DNA of 64,000 nt from Flavobacterium eburneipallidum. Lineage in GTDB: Bacteria; Bacteroidota; Bacteroidia; Flavobacteriales; Flavobacteriaceae. Under the pieces are notes generated by a model. It ran no database searches. It was not told the DNA's origin and worked only from the letters and a program-made list of their open reading frames with translations. Position numbers and translations under genes: made by a program. Shown here piece after piece: positions 27,223-35,200 of the stretch (within the stretch, counting starts at the first letter, position 1; the number at the start of each line of letters is the position of its first letter). The DNA is taken from contig NZ_CP114291.2 in assembly GCF_027111355.2 (NCBI RefSeq), positions 1,550,001 through 1,614,000 of the forward strand, read 5' to 3'.

Positions 27223-27302
27223 CGCCTATAACTAGTATATACTCGCTACAAAGTAGCGACAATCTACCCAATTTTGGATGTATAGTCGCTACTGGATAGC
27301 GT
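27223..27302. repeat. End repeat of the cassette array (degenerate attC-like repeat 3)
   Basis: CGCCTATAAC (27223-27232) is the exact inverse of GTTATAGGCG at 26099-26108 and closes cassette B. Behind it are TCGCTAC-aaa-GTAGCGAC and, 24 bp on, GTCGCTAC (27285-27292), all inverse copies of one 7-8 mer. The conserved AAACGGCTGTT right end of repeats 1 and 2 is absent, so the array seems to end here. Confidence 0.45.
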
Positions 27303-27457
27303 ATTTTTAACAAATATAAAAATAATAATTGTATTACAAATCATCAAATGGACTTTTTATTTGTTGCCAACTTTTCGTACTAACAAAGAGGTTTTAAAAC
27401 AAAAAAGCCATACCGTTTTTAGATATAGCTTTTGGTTTTTGGGTAATTCGGAAAGGA

Positions 27458-28564
27458 TTAATTGTACAGCAAAAGGGCCTCTTTTTGTTTGATACGATTA
27501 GAAACTTTCAAAATATCTTTGAGCAATGCTCTGGCGGCTATTTCTTTTCCGGTGCTGGTTCCTTGAATAATAATCGGGTTCAAACCATTGGTTTCGGTAT
27601 GTATTTCTATTAAATTTTCGGCACCTTTTAATTGTCCCAAAGAGGATTGAATCGGTTCTGAAACTAATTTGACTTCGATGGTTTTATTGTCCATATCAAA
27701 TTCGCCAATGTATCTTAAAACGTGGTTTTTGTTTTGGGTTATTTTGGCAATATGATAGGGTTCGTCCAATAGTTTTTTGTTTTTGTTGTATTCTGCTTTG
27801 GTGTTCTTTTTATTCAAATTAGGCAATAGCAAAGACGTAATTTGAATGTCTTTCAATTCTATTTTTTCGCCTAATTCTCTAGCCAGAATCAATAGTTTTT
27901 CGGCTACTTCTGTTCCTGTTAAATCTTCGCGAGAATCGGATTTGGTGTAACCTAATTTTTCAGCATCGGTTAGAATGGTCGAAAACGAAAGGTCTTCTTG
28001 GCCAAAGCGATTGAAAATATAACTCAATGAGTTAGAGAAAACGCCTCTTATTTTAGTTATTCTTTCGCCTGATTGGTGCAAGTCTTTGAGGGTGTTTACT
28101 ATTGGCAATCCAGGACTTATACTGGATTCATACAAATATTCTTTGTCAAATCGTTTCAGGTTTCGGCGGATTTCGGTATAAAAATCGTGGTGTACAACAT
28201 TGGCTGTTTTGTTGGCAGCCACAATGTTAAAGCCGTTTTTCATTAACGAAATATAGGAGCGTACCAATTCGGAACTGTTTGTAGCATCAACGGCTATTAG
28301 GTTTTCTAATCCTTTTCGTTTGACATATTTTATGATTTCTTCTACCTTGAACGGAATGGTTACATGAGTGAAGTTGGATTCCCAAGAGTTGATTTCGTCT
28401 TCTTTTTCGAAAAAAGCGATACTCGAACTGGTAATTATAGGAAAACGCAATTCGACTCCATATTTTTCCAGAAAGAAAATTTGGCTTTCAACCACTTGTC
28501 GGATTAAAGCACTACCGATATTTCCGATACCAAAAAGTACAATGTTGATTCTAAGCACTGACAT
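27458..28564 (-). CDS. hom: Homoserine dehydrogenase
   Basis: A 368-aa protein. The Rossmann motif is LFGIGNIGSALIRQ, the catalytic domain shows VAANKTANV and the homoserine dehydrogenase signature region with SREDLTGTEVAEKLLILARE. It reduces aspartate semialdehyde to homoserine. No ACT domain or kinase domain is attached. Its start overlaps the metX gene by 14 bp, so both are translated from one mRNA, giving homoserine and then O-acetylhomoserine for methionine synthesis by MetY encoded upstream. Confidence 0.85.
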   Translation of the reverse strand: MSVLRINIVLFGIGNIGSALIRQVVESQIFFLEKYGVELRFPIITSSSIAFFEKEDEINSWESNFTHVTIPFKVEEIIKYVKRKGLENLIAVDATNSSELVRSYISLMKNGFNIVAANKTANVVHHDFYTEIRRNLKRFDKEYLYESSISPGLPIVNTLKDLHQSGERITKIRGVFSNSLSYIFNRFGQEDLSFSTILTDAEKLGYTKSDSREDLTGTEVAEKLLILARELGEKIELKDIQITSLLLPNLNKKNTKAEYNKNKKLLDEPYHIAKITQNKNHVLRYIGEFDMDNKTIEVKLVSEPIQSSLGQLKGAENLIEIHTETNGLNPIIIQGTSTGKEIAARALLKDILKVSNRIKQKEALLLYN

Positions 28565-29552
28565 GATGATGCAATTTATAATTATTTAATATGGGACTCA
28601 ATATGCTAGACAGTTGATTGAATTCGATCAAAAAAGCATCGTGTCCGTGAATGGATTGTATTTGATGATAAGACACATTTTGCTTTATATTCAAAAGTTC
28701 TCGATAGGTTTTACGGGTTTCATCAGCAATAAACAAACAATCTTTATCTACGGTAACCAAATGGATGTTGGCTTGAATTTCATTAGCTACAGCCAAAAAG
28801 TCTTTTCTGTTGCGAGTGATGTCATTGGTTTTGAGCAAATGATTCATCAGTTTGTAAGCGGCTAATCGGTAGCGACTTTTTAAATTATTACCGTGGTCAA
28901 ACAACCAGTATTCAATTTGTGTAACCGACAAAGCATCGAGATGGTTTCGTTGAAATCTTTGGTTGATATACTCGGGAGTGCGATACAATAAAGTGGCATG
29001 CAATCGAGCATCTACAATCGGGTCGTCTGAATTTTTTAGGATTTGATCTTGAATCAAAACATTGCCAACAACCCAGTCAGTGGCTTTCCAATCGGCAGCA
29101 ATCGGAATAAGATTATCCACTTTTTCTGGTTGCAAAACAGCCATTTCCCATGCTATTGCTCCGCCAAGACTAACGCCAATAAGGGCATGAATGTTTTCGA
29201 CTTTCAAGAATGATAAGCCTTCCCAAAAGATTCTGGCAATATCTCGAATTGTAAAATCCCGATAATTGTCTATAAGGTTGGACGCATCATCATCATAGCC
29301 ATTGCCTGGAATATTAAAAGCAATGATGGTAAAATAATTGGTGTCAATGGATTTGTCTTCGCCAACAATTTCTTTCCACCAACCTTCGTTTCCACCAATA
29401 TTAGAATTCCCTGTCAAAGCATGATTGACCACAATTACGGGTGAACTACCAATAGGCAAGCCAAAAACTTGATAGGATAAAGCAATGTAGGATTTTTGTT
29501 TTCCTAACTCTAAATCAAAATTAAAGAGGTCTATTTTTTCTATATTTTTCAT
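28551..29552 (-). CDS. metX: Homoserine O-acetyltransferase (MetX-type alpha/beta hydrolase)
   Basis: A 333-aa alpha/beta hydrolase with the nucleophile elbow LIGVSLGGAIAWEMA, oxyanion region VVNHALTGNSNIGG, GWWKEIVG and the C-terminal His in SIHGHDAFLIE; Asp lies in TVDKDCLFIADE. This is the MetX family that acetylates homoserine with acetyl-CoA. It is a little shorter than typical MetX (about 370 aa). It lies between metY and hom on the same strand; a palindromic repeat occupies the 348-bp gap to metY. Confidence 0.88.
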   Translation of the reverse strand: MKNIEKIDLFNFDLELGKQKSYIALSYQVFGLPIGSSPVIVVNHALTGNSNIGGNEGWWKEIVGEDKSIDTNYFTIIAFNIPGNGYDDDASNLIDNYRDFTIRDIARIFWEGLSFLKVENIHALIGVSLGGAIAWEMAVLQPEKVDNLIPIAADWKATDWVVGNVLIQDQILKNSDDPIVDARLHATLLYRTPEYINQRFQRNHLDALSVTQIEYWLFDHGNNLKSRYRLAAYKLMNHLLKTNDITRNRKDFLAVANEIQANIHLVTVDKDCLFIADETRKTYRELLNIKQNVSYHQIQSIHGHDAFLIEFNQLSSILSPILNNYKLHHHVSA

Positions 29553-29627
29553 CTGGATGCTATTTTGGGGATTAATACAATTTAGACTTTAAATTTTTGT
29601 AATAAATTAATCTAACTCAAGCGTCAG

Positions 29628-29755
29628 TTCGAGTGTTCTATTAAAAAATGCGATAGCTTTTTTTAATAGAATGTATCGAGAACCCTAACGTTGAAAACTT
29701 CTCGATACAATTTTGAATAATAAAGCTATCGCATTATTATTCAAAATCACTCGAA
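29628..29755. repeat. Cloverleaf-like palindromic element
   Basis: Nested perfect inverted repeats: outer TTCGAGTG/CACTCGAA (29628-29635, 29748-29755), inner TGTATCGAGAA/TTCTCGATACA (29672-29682, 29699-29709), plus two long hairpins (29637-29670 and 29711-29746), each carrying GCGATAGC or its inverse at the tip. It resembles MITE or REP-like elements of flavobacteria and contains no ORF. Confidence 0.75.
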
Positions 29756-29820
29756 GAGACGAGAGGTATTTATTCCAGTAAAATCAAAAGTAAAACGCTA
29801 TAAGATAGTTCCCTTTTTTA

Positions 29821-29866
29821 GAAAAGCAAAGTCTTTGGACCTAAACCAATAAACCAAAGACTTACT
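29821..29866 (-). terminator. Terminator after metY
   Basis: AAGTCTTTGG (29829-29838) is the inverse of CCAAAGACTT (29854-29863). On the minus strand the hairpin is followed by TGCTTTTC, a weak T tract. Confidence 0.6.
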
Positions 29867-29900
29867 TTTCCAAACTAAAAAAACTAAATAATAAACTAAA

Positions 29901-31193
29901 CTAAACTTTTTGTAATTCCTTGATGCTTTCAAAAGCGGCTTTCAGGTCGGCTTTCAAATCTTCAATATCTTCTAAACCAACCGATAGTCGGATTAAGTCT
30001 TTGGTCACTCCAGTAGCAATTTGCTCTTCGTCCGTAAGTTGTTGGTGTGTGGTGCTTGCAGGATGAATGATAAGCGATTTGGTATCGCCAATATTTGCCA
30101 AAAGCGAAAATAATTTGGTTGCATCGGTTACTTTTTTACCTGCTTCATAGCCTCTTTTTAATCCAAAAGTAAGGACACCGCTTTGTCCTTTTGGTAAATA
30201 TTTTTGGGATAGAATGTAGTATTTACTTGTTTTAAGTCCCGGATAATTGACCCAAGCCACTTCATCCTGAAATTCCAACCATTTGGCTAATTCCAATGCG
30301 TTTTGACTGTGTCTGGCGATGCGGAGCGGTAAAGTCTCCAGTCCTTGAATAATTTGAAAAGCGTTGAAAGGGCTTAAAGCAGCACCAAAATCACGCAAAC
30401 CTTCGATTCGGGCTTTGGCAATAAAAGCAGCATTTCCTAGTGCTTCATGATACACCAATCCGTGATAAGAGGCGGAGGGTTCTGTAAATTCAGGAAATTT
30501 TCCGTTAGACCAATCGAAATTTCCAGCATCGATAATCACACCGCCAAGCGAAGTTCCGTTTCCAGAAATATATTTGGTTAAAGAGTGAATCACAATATCA
30601 GCACCATGTTCGATCGGGTTTAACAAATAAGGAGAAGCGACAGTGTTATCTACAATAAAAGGCACTTTAAAGGCTTTGGCTTCAGCCGAAATAGCTTTCA
30701 AATCCAGCACATCTAGTTTTGGATTGCCTAATGACTCTGCAAAAAAGACTCTGGTGTTTTCTTGGGCAGCATTTCTAAAGCTATTTGGATCGGTTGGATC
30801 TACAAATGTGGTGGTGATACCTAATCTTGGCAAAGTCACTTTCAATAAATTGTAAGTTCCTCCATACAAGCTATTAGAAGCTACAATATGATCGCCTGCT
30901 TTTAGCAAAACCAAAAATGTAGTAGCAATTGCCGAAGTTCCCGAAGCAGTTACAACAGCACCAATTCCTCCTTCAAGAGCTGCTAGTCGTTGCTCTAAAA
31001 TATCATTGGTAGGATTGTTCAATCGGGTGTAGATAAATCCCGCTTCGGCTAGACCAAATAAATTGGCGGCATGTTCTGTGTTGTTAAATACATAAGAACT
31101 CGTTTGATAAATAGGTACTGCTCTAGTTCCTGCGTTTTTTTTGGTGTCGTGACCTGCGTGTAATGCGTTTGTGTTAAATTTTTGTGTGCTCAT
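29901..31193 (-). CDS. metY: O-acetylhomoserine sulfhydrylase (aminocarboxypropyltransferase)
   Basis: A 430-aa PLP enzyme of the Cys/Met-metabolism family. The PLP lysine is Lys207 in IVIHSLTKYISGNG, the phosphate-binding loop is ASGTSAIAT, and the N-terminus LHAGHDTKKNAGTRAVPIYQ is typical of MetY. It makes homocysteine from O-acetylhomoserine and sulfide, the main sulfide-fixing step when metX is nearby. Its 5' leader encodes a short Cys/Met-rich peptide and a terminator, so expression is probably governed by attenuation. It is divergent from the sulfatase locus. Confidence 0.92.
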   Translation of the reverse strand: MSTQKFNTNALHAGHDTKKNAGTRAVPIYQTSSYVFNNTEHAANLFGLAEAGFIYTRLNNPTNDILEQRLAALEGGIGAVVTASGTSAIATTFLVLLKAGDHIVASNSLYGGTYNLLKVTLPRLGITTTFVDPTDPNSFRNAAQENTRVFFAESLGNPKLDVLDLKAISAEAKAFKVPFIVDNTVASPYLLNPIEHGADIVIHSLTKYISGNGTSLGGVIIDAGNFDWSNGKFPEFTEPSASYHGLVYHEALGNAAFIAKARIEGLRDFGAALSPFNAFQIIQGLETLPLRIARHSQNALELAKWLEFQDEVAWVNYPGLKTSKYYILSQKYLPKGQSGVLTFGLKRGYEAGKKVTDATKLFSLLANIGDTKSLIIHPASTTHQQLTDEEQIATGVTKDLIRLSVGLEDIEDLKADLKAAFESIKELQKV

Positions 31194-31230
31194 AATTTCT
31201 ATATTTTTTAATAATTAATGTGTAGTTTTT

Positions 31231-31264
31231 TTTGATAAAAAAAACCTCTGCGTTTACAGAGATT
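31231..31264 (-). terminator. Attenuator terminator in the metY leader
   Basis: On the minus strand AATCTCTG, a 6-nt loop and CAGAGGTT form an 8-bp stem with one G-U pair, followed by eight T. It lies between the leader-peptide stop and the metY ATG (50 bp). The 3' arm (31244-31251, ACCTCTGC on the plus strand) is an exact 8-nt copy of a segment inside the leader ORF (31299-31306), so leader RNA can compete for the 5' arm. Confidence 0.8.
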
Positions 31265-31294
31265 CTGTTTTTTCTTACAAATAAGATTTCATAG

Positions 31295-31354
31295 TTATAC
31301 CTCTGCAGAAAGTTTTGCCATCATTTTGCAACAATATTTTGTGATTCTTTTCAT
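31295..31354 (-). CDS. Cys/Met leader peptide of the metY attenuator
   Basis: A 19-codon ORF reading MKRITKYCCKMMAKLSAEV, with Cys-Cys at codons 8-9 and Met-Met at 11-12. The final codons overlap the 8-nt segment repeated in the terminator. A ribosome stalled on Cys or Met codons would leave this segment free to pair with the terminator's 5' arm and let RNA polymerase continue. A ribosome that reaches the stop would cover it and permit termination. A promoter 21 bp upstream has correct spacing. It is too short to be a functional protein in its own right. Confidence 0.8.
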   Translation of the reverse strand: MKRITKYCCKMMAKLSAEV

Positions 31355-31374
31355 GTGTTCTTTTTTTGTTGAAG

Positions 31375-31405
31375 CAAATTTGCAAACTATTTTTGAATCC
31401 ACAAA
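31375..31405 (-). promoter_or_regulatory. Promoter of the metY leader transcript
   Basis: On the minus strand TTTG (31402-31405), a 19-bp spacer and CAAATTTG (31375-31382) match the Bacteroidota promoter with one mismatch in the -7 box. The leader ATG follows 20 bp downstream. Confidence 0.65.
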
Positions 31406-31567
31406 GAAAAAATCTATTTATTTTATAAATTCTATGTATTTAGTAGAATTAATAATAAAATTATTTGTTTTTAATTTATCAATTTTTGAAATTAATTCTG
31501 ATATTCAATTAGTTATAGTTATTTTTTCTTGTGTTTAACATTTTTTTAGAAAAATATTAATTTAAAA

Positions 31568-31598
31568 TTTGGTAATTAATATTTTTAATATACTTTTG
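31568..31598 (+). promoter_or_regulatory. Promoter of the sulfatase locus
   Basis: TTTG (31568-31571), a 19-bp spacer and TACTTTTG (31591-31598) are a full match to the Bacteroidota consensus. The Cys-rich leader ORF begins 33 bp downstream. Confidence 0.75.
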
Positions 31599-31631
31599 TT
31601 CTATCAAATTAGTAGAATTAAAACAAAAAAA

Positions 31632-31718
31632 ATGAAGTCAATCTTATACCTTTCTTTTTTGAATACACAAAACACATTTCTTTTTGACGATAAATGCCAA
31701 ATGTATTGTTGTTGTTAA
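31632..31718 (+). CDS. Cysteine-rich leader peptide of the sulfatase locus
   Basis: A 28-codon ORF starting MKSILYLSF and ending CQMYCCC followed directly by TAA. Four of its last seven codons are Cys and one is Met. It lies between a consensus promoter and the SusC gene, and the end of a short hairpin arm CCTG...AAAATTC (31723-31738) begins 4 bp after the stop, pairing with GAATTTTCAGG (31764-31774). Position, length and codon content are those of an attenuation leader that senses cysteine charging. No strong T tract follows the hairpin, so the downstream switch might be Rho-dependent or structural. Confidence 0.65.
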   Translation: MKSILYLSFLNTQNTFLFDDKCQMYCCC

Positions 31719-31854
31719 AAATCCTGAATAAAAAATTCTTACAATTTTGATGGGGCTTTACTCTGAATTTTCAGGTTCATAATTTTAAATACTACCTTAA
31801 ATAATTCTAATTCAAAAACAGGTAAAAAATCAAAATTAAATCTGTTACAGCTTA

Positions 31855-31968
31855 AAAAAATAGTTCAGTTTCAGCAGAAATAGTAGGGCTTAAAAAGAGG
31901 TAAATCTCTAGAAAGAAGCTAAACTTGATAAATTAATTTTTGACTCAACTTATTAAAATCAATACAAT
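31855..31968 (+). ncRNA. Leader element copy 1 (candidate structured 5'UTR)
   Basis: This segment aligns with copy 2 (about 32150-32272). Shared features are a hairpin (TTTCAGCAGAAA here), GGGCTTAAAAAG, GTAAATCTCT, AAACTTGA, TTTTTGACTC, CTTATTA and then a start codon. The end position is the base before the ATG of the 44-aa ORF. I do not recognise it as a known riboswitch class. Confidence 0.45.
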
Positions 31969-32103
31969 ATGACCACAACAAATAGTAATACAATACCAAC
32001 TGTAGAATCAGGAATTCCAAAAAAAGCAATTCAAAATTATTGGGCTAGCGATCTAGATAGATTAAAAAAAGCTATTAATAATAAAAATGCGATTTCAAAA
32101 TAA
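31969..32103 (+). CDS. Small 44-aa ORF between the two leader elements
   Basis: MTTTNSNTIPTVESGIPKK followed by AIQNYWASDLDRLKKAINN and a basic tail. No signal peptide, Cys or membrane helix. It begins right behind leader element copy 1 as susC begins behind copy 2. Composition is protein-like with an amphipathic helix (SDLDRLKKAI). It may be a true micro-protein or a remnant from duplication of the leader. Function unknown. Confidence 0.45.
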   Translation: MTTTNSNTIPTVESGIPKKAIQNYWASDLDRLKKAINNKNAISK

Positions 32104-32149
32104 TACTAATCCAAAATAAATAAAATGAAAAAACGAATGTGTTGTAGAT

Positions 32150-32272
32150 AAAAAAACCATTTCTGCGGGAACAGAAATGGCAAGGCTTAAAAAAAATGTG
32201 AATCTCTTAAAGGAAAGCGAAACTTGAAAAATCAGTTTTCGGCTCGCCTTATTATTAAACCAAAACAAAGAA
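32150..32272 (+). ncRNA. Leader element copy 2 (candidate structured 5'UTR of susC)
   Basis: Contains a near-perfect hairpin CCATTTCTG...CAGAAATGG, then AAGGCTTAAAAA, GTGAATCTCT, AAACTTGA, TTTTCGGCTC and GCCTTATTA. AAGGC and GCCTT could close the element, placing a long stem just before the susC start. Its similarity to copy 1 over about 100 bp is interrupted by substitutions, several inside the hairpins, as expected for conserved RNA structure. Confidence 0.45.
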
Positions 32273-35200
32273 ATGAAAAAAATATTAAATATTCATTCGT
32301 GGCTGTTTCTTTTGCTATTATCAATAGGAATTAATGCACAAAACACCACACCGCTTATCCAGTCTAAATTGGATGGAACAGTAATAGACGCTATAACAAA
32401 TCAACCTATAATTGGAGCTTCTGTAGTAATCAAAGGAACTACACACGGCGTGACTACTGATGCAGAAGGAAAATTTTACTTTCAAACAGGACAAAAATTT
32501 CCATATATATTAGTTGTAAGCTCTATAGGTTACAAAAAAACAGAAGTTGTAGTCAACGGAAATCCAGTTATTATTAATTTAAAAGAAGATGTTCAAGAAC
32601 TAAACGAATTGGTAGTTGTTGGATATGGAACTCAAAAAAGAAAAGATGTTACAGGTTCAGTATCTTCTATTCCAAAAGCAAATTTAAACCAAGTTACCTC
32701 TTCGGCTGATAATTTACTTCGTGGAGCTGTTCCAGGAGTTGTGGTAACCCAAAGTTCAGGACGACCAGGAGCCACTTCAAGCGTTAGAATTCGTGGTGGA
32801 AGTTCTATTACAGCGGGTAACGAACCTCTTTATGTAGTGGATGGTATCTTAATTTACAATGACAATAGTAATGGTACAGCAGGAGTGACAAATGCTGGCG
32901 CAGGAGTCAATGTGCTTTCTACCATTAGTCCAGGCGATATAGAATCTATTGAAGTGTTAAAAGATGCTTCTGCCACCGCTATTTATGGTTCTCGTGGTGC
33001 CAATGGTGTTGTAATTATAACTACCAAAAAAGGAACAAAAGGACAAGATAATATTTCGTATCAAGGCTATTATGGATTTCAAAAAGTTTCTAAAAAGTTA
33101 GATTTATTAAATGCAAGTGAATGGGCTAGTTTGCGTAACGATGTTCAGGCTAGTATTGGTCAAGCACCCGCTTTTTCTGCTGCTCAAATAGAAGCGCTAA
33201 AAACTTCGGGGAATTATGACTGGCAATCGGCAGCTTTTAGAAATGCTCCAGTTCAAAATCATCAATTATCATTTTCCGGAGGAGACGAACGCTCTAGATA
33301 TGCGGTTTCTGCAGGATTTTTTGATCAGGAAGGAGTTGTAATCGCTACTGATTTTAGACGCATTTCGCTTCGTGCTAATTACGAAAGAAATTATTCCCAA
33401 AATTTTAAATTTGGTGTAAATGCTAATTACAGTAATTCCATATCAAATGGTATCGGAACCAATGGTGGAGCTAGTGCAGGAAGAAATCCTAATCCGTTGG
33501 TAGCTGTTTTGTATCAACCACCAGTAGTGCCTATTAAAAATGAAGATGGTTCTTATAATTTTACCAATAACCCTTATGCAACTGCGGTCAACGGGATTAT
33601 TGCCAATCCTATTAATGATCTTGAAAACACAATCAACGAAACTAAAATTGATAGAATCCTGACTAGTTTGTTTGGAGAGTACAAAGTGAACAAAGAAATT
33701 ACAGCTAAAGTAGCTGTTAGTGGCGATATCATTAATACCAAACAAAATTATTATGCTCCATCTAATACTGGAACAGGTGCAGGAACTAAAGGATTAGCTT
33801 CTATAGGTAACAGATTAGTAAGTTCGGTATTGAATGAAAACACGATCAATTACAACACTCATTTTGGTGAAGATCACAAATTTTCTGCTTTAGGAGGATA
33901 TACTCTTCAATATACTCAAGGCGAAGTTGTGAATGCAGGTGCCAATACTTTTGTAAATGATGTTAATGCCTATAACGCTTTGCAGGATGGTGTGGCTTTA
34001 AGACCTTACAGTGATGCTTTCGAAAGTATATTAAAATCTTGGTTGGCTAGAGTTAATTATTCCTATAAAGGGAAATACAATTTAACCGTATCGGGTCGTG
34101 CCGATGGTTCTTCAAGATTTGGTTCAGAATCACTTTGGGGTTATTTTCCATCAGCTGGTTTTTCTTGGAATATTACCGAAGAAGATTTTGCAAAAGACAA
34201 AGGAATTATTTCCGATGCCAAATTAAGATTAAGCGCAGGAACAACTGGAAATCAGGAAATTGGAAATTACCTTTCTTTGGCATCAATAGGTTCTGTTAAT
34301 TATAGTTTTGGAGGAACAATACAAACAGGATTGACACCAACTCGATTGGCAAATCCAGATTTGAGATGGGAAAAAACAACGCAATACAATGTTGGTTTGG
34401 ATTTGTCCTTATTAGACAAAAAGATCAATTTTGTTTTTGATGTTTACAGTAAGAAAACAAAAGATTTGCTAATCAATGTACCTGTTCCGTTAATTTCTGG
34501 GTTTTCGTCAGTTCTTCAAAATATTGGAGGAGTGGAGAATAAAGGTATCGAAATTGGTGTAACAACAGAAAACATCAAAACCGATAATTTTTATTGGAGT
34601 TCTAATTTGGTTTTTTCCGCCAACAAAAATAAAGTTGTTGAAATTGGAAATGGAGTGCAACAATTTTTTCCAGTAGTGCCAAATGGTTCTTTGTTGCAAC
34701 AACAACCCGTAACGGTAAAAGTAGGATTACCTTTGGGAACTTTCTGGGGCTACAAATCGGATGGGATTTTTCAAACTCAAGAAGAAATCAATACCCAGCC
34801 TAAAATTAACAGTCTAGCCAATACAAGAATTGGAGATAGAAGATATGTAGATACTAATGGAGACGGCATAATTTCAGCTCTTGATAAACGAGATTTGGGA
34901 AGTTCACAACCTAAATTTGTTGGTAGCTTCAGCAACACTATTTCGTATAACGATTTTGATTTGAATTTTTCTTTTCAAGGATCTTATGGTGGCAAAATAT
35001 TTAATGCCTTGAATCAGCAATTAGAAATTACAACACTTGGAACCAATGGAGCTTCTACTTTATTAGACCGTTGGACAACTACCAATCCAAGTAATGAAAT
35101 TCCTAGGGCAACCAGTTCTCCATTAGGAATAATTACAGAACGATATATTGAAGATGCCTCTTTCTTGAGATTAAAAACAATTACTCTTGGTTACACATTG

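Noticed and set aside
24178..27302. Classical class 1-like integron
   Set aside because: No intI-like tyrosine recombinase or attI found, cores are not GTTRRRY, and cassette genes are not all in one orientation; hence reported only as integron-like.
31194..31405. SAM-I riboswitch before metY
   Set aside because: No GGAGGGA or GATGAAACC-like core or multi-helix junction is present, whereas the leader-peptide attenuator explains the terminator.
31326..31538. 70-codon plus-strand ORF upstream of the sulfatase promoter
   Set aside because: It is antisense to the metY leader, very AT-rich and Phe/Ile-rich without any recognisable pattern.
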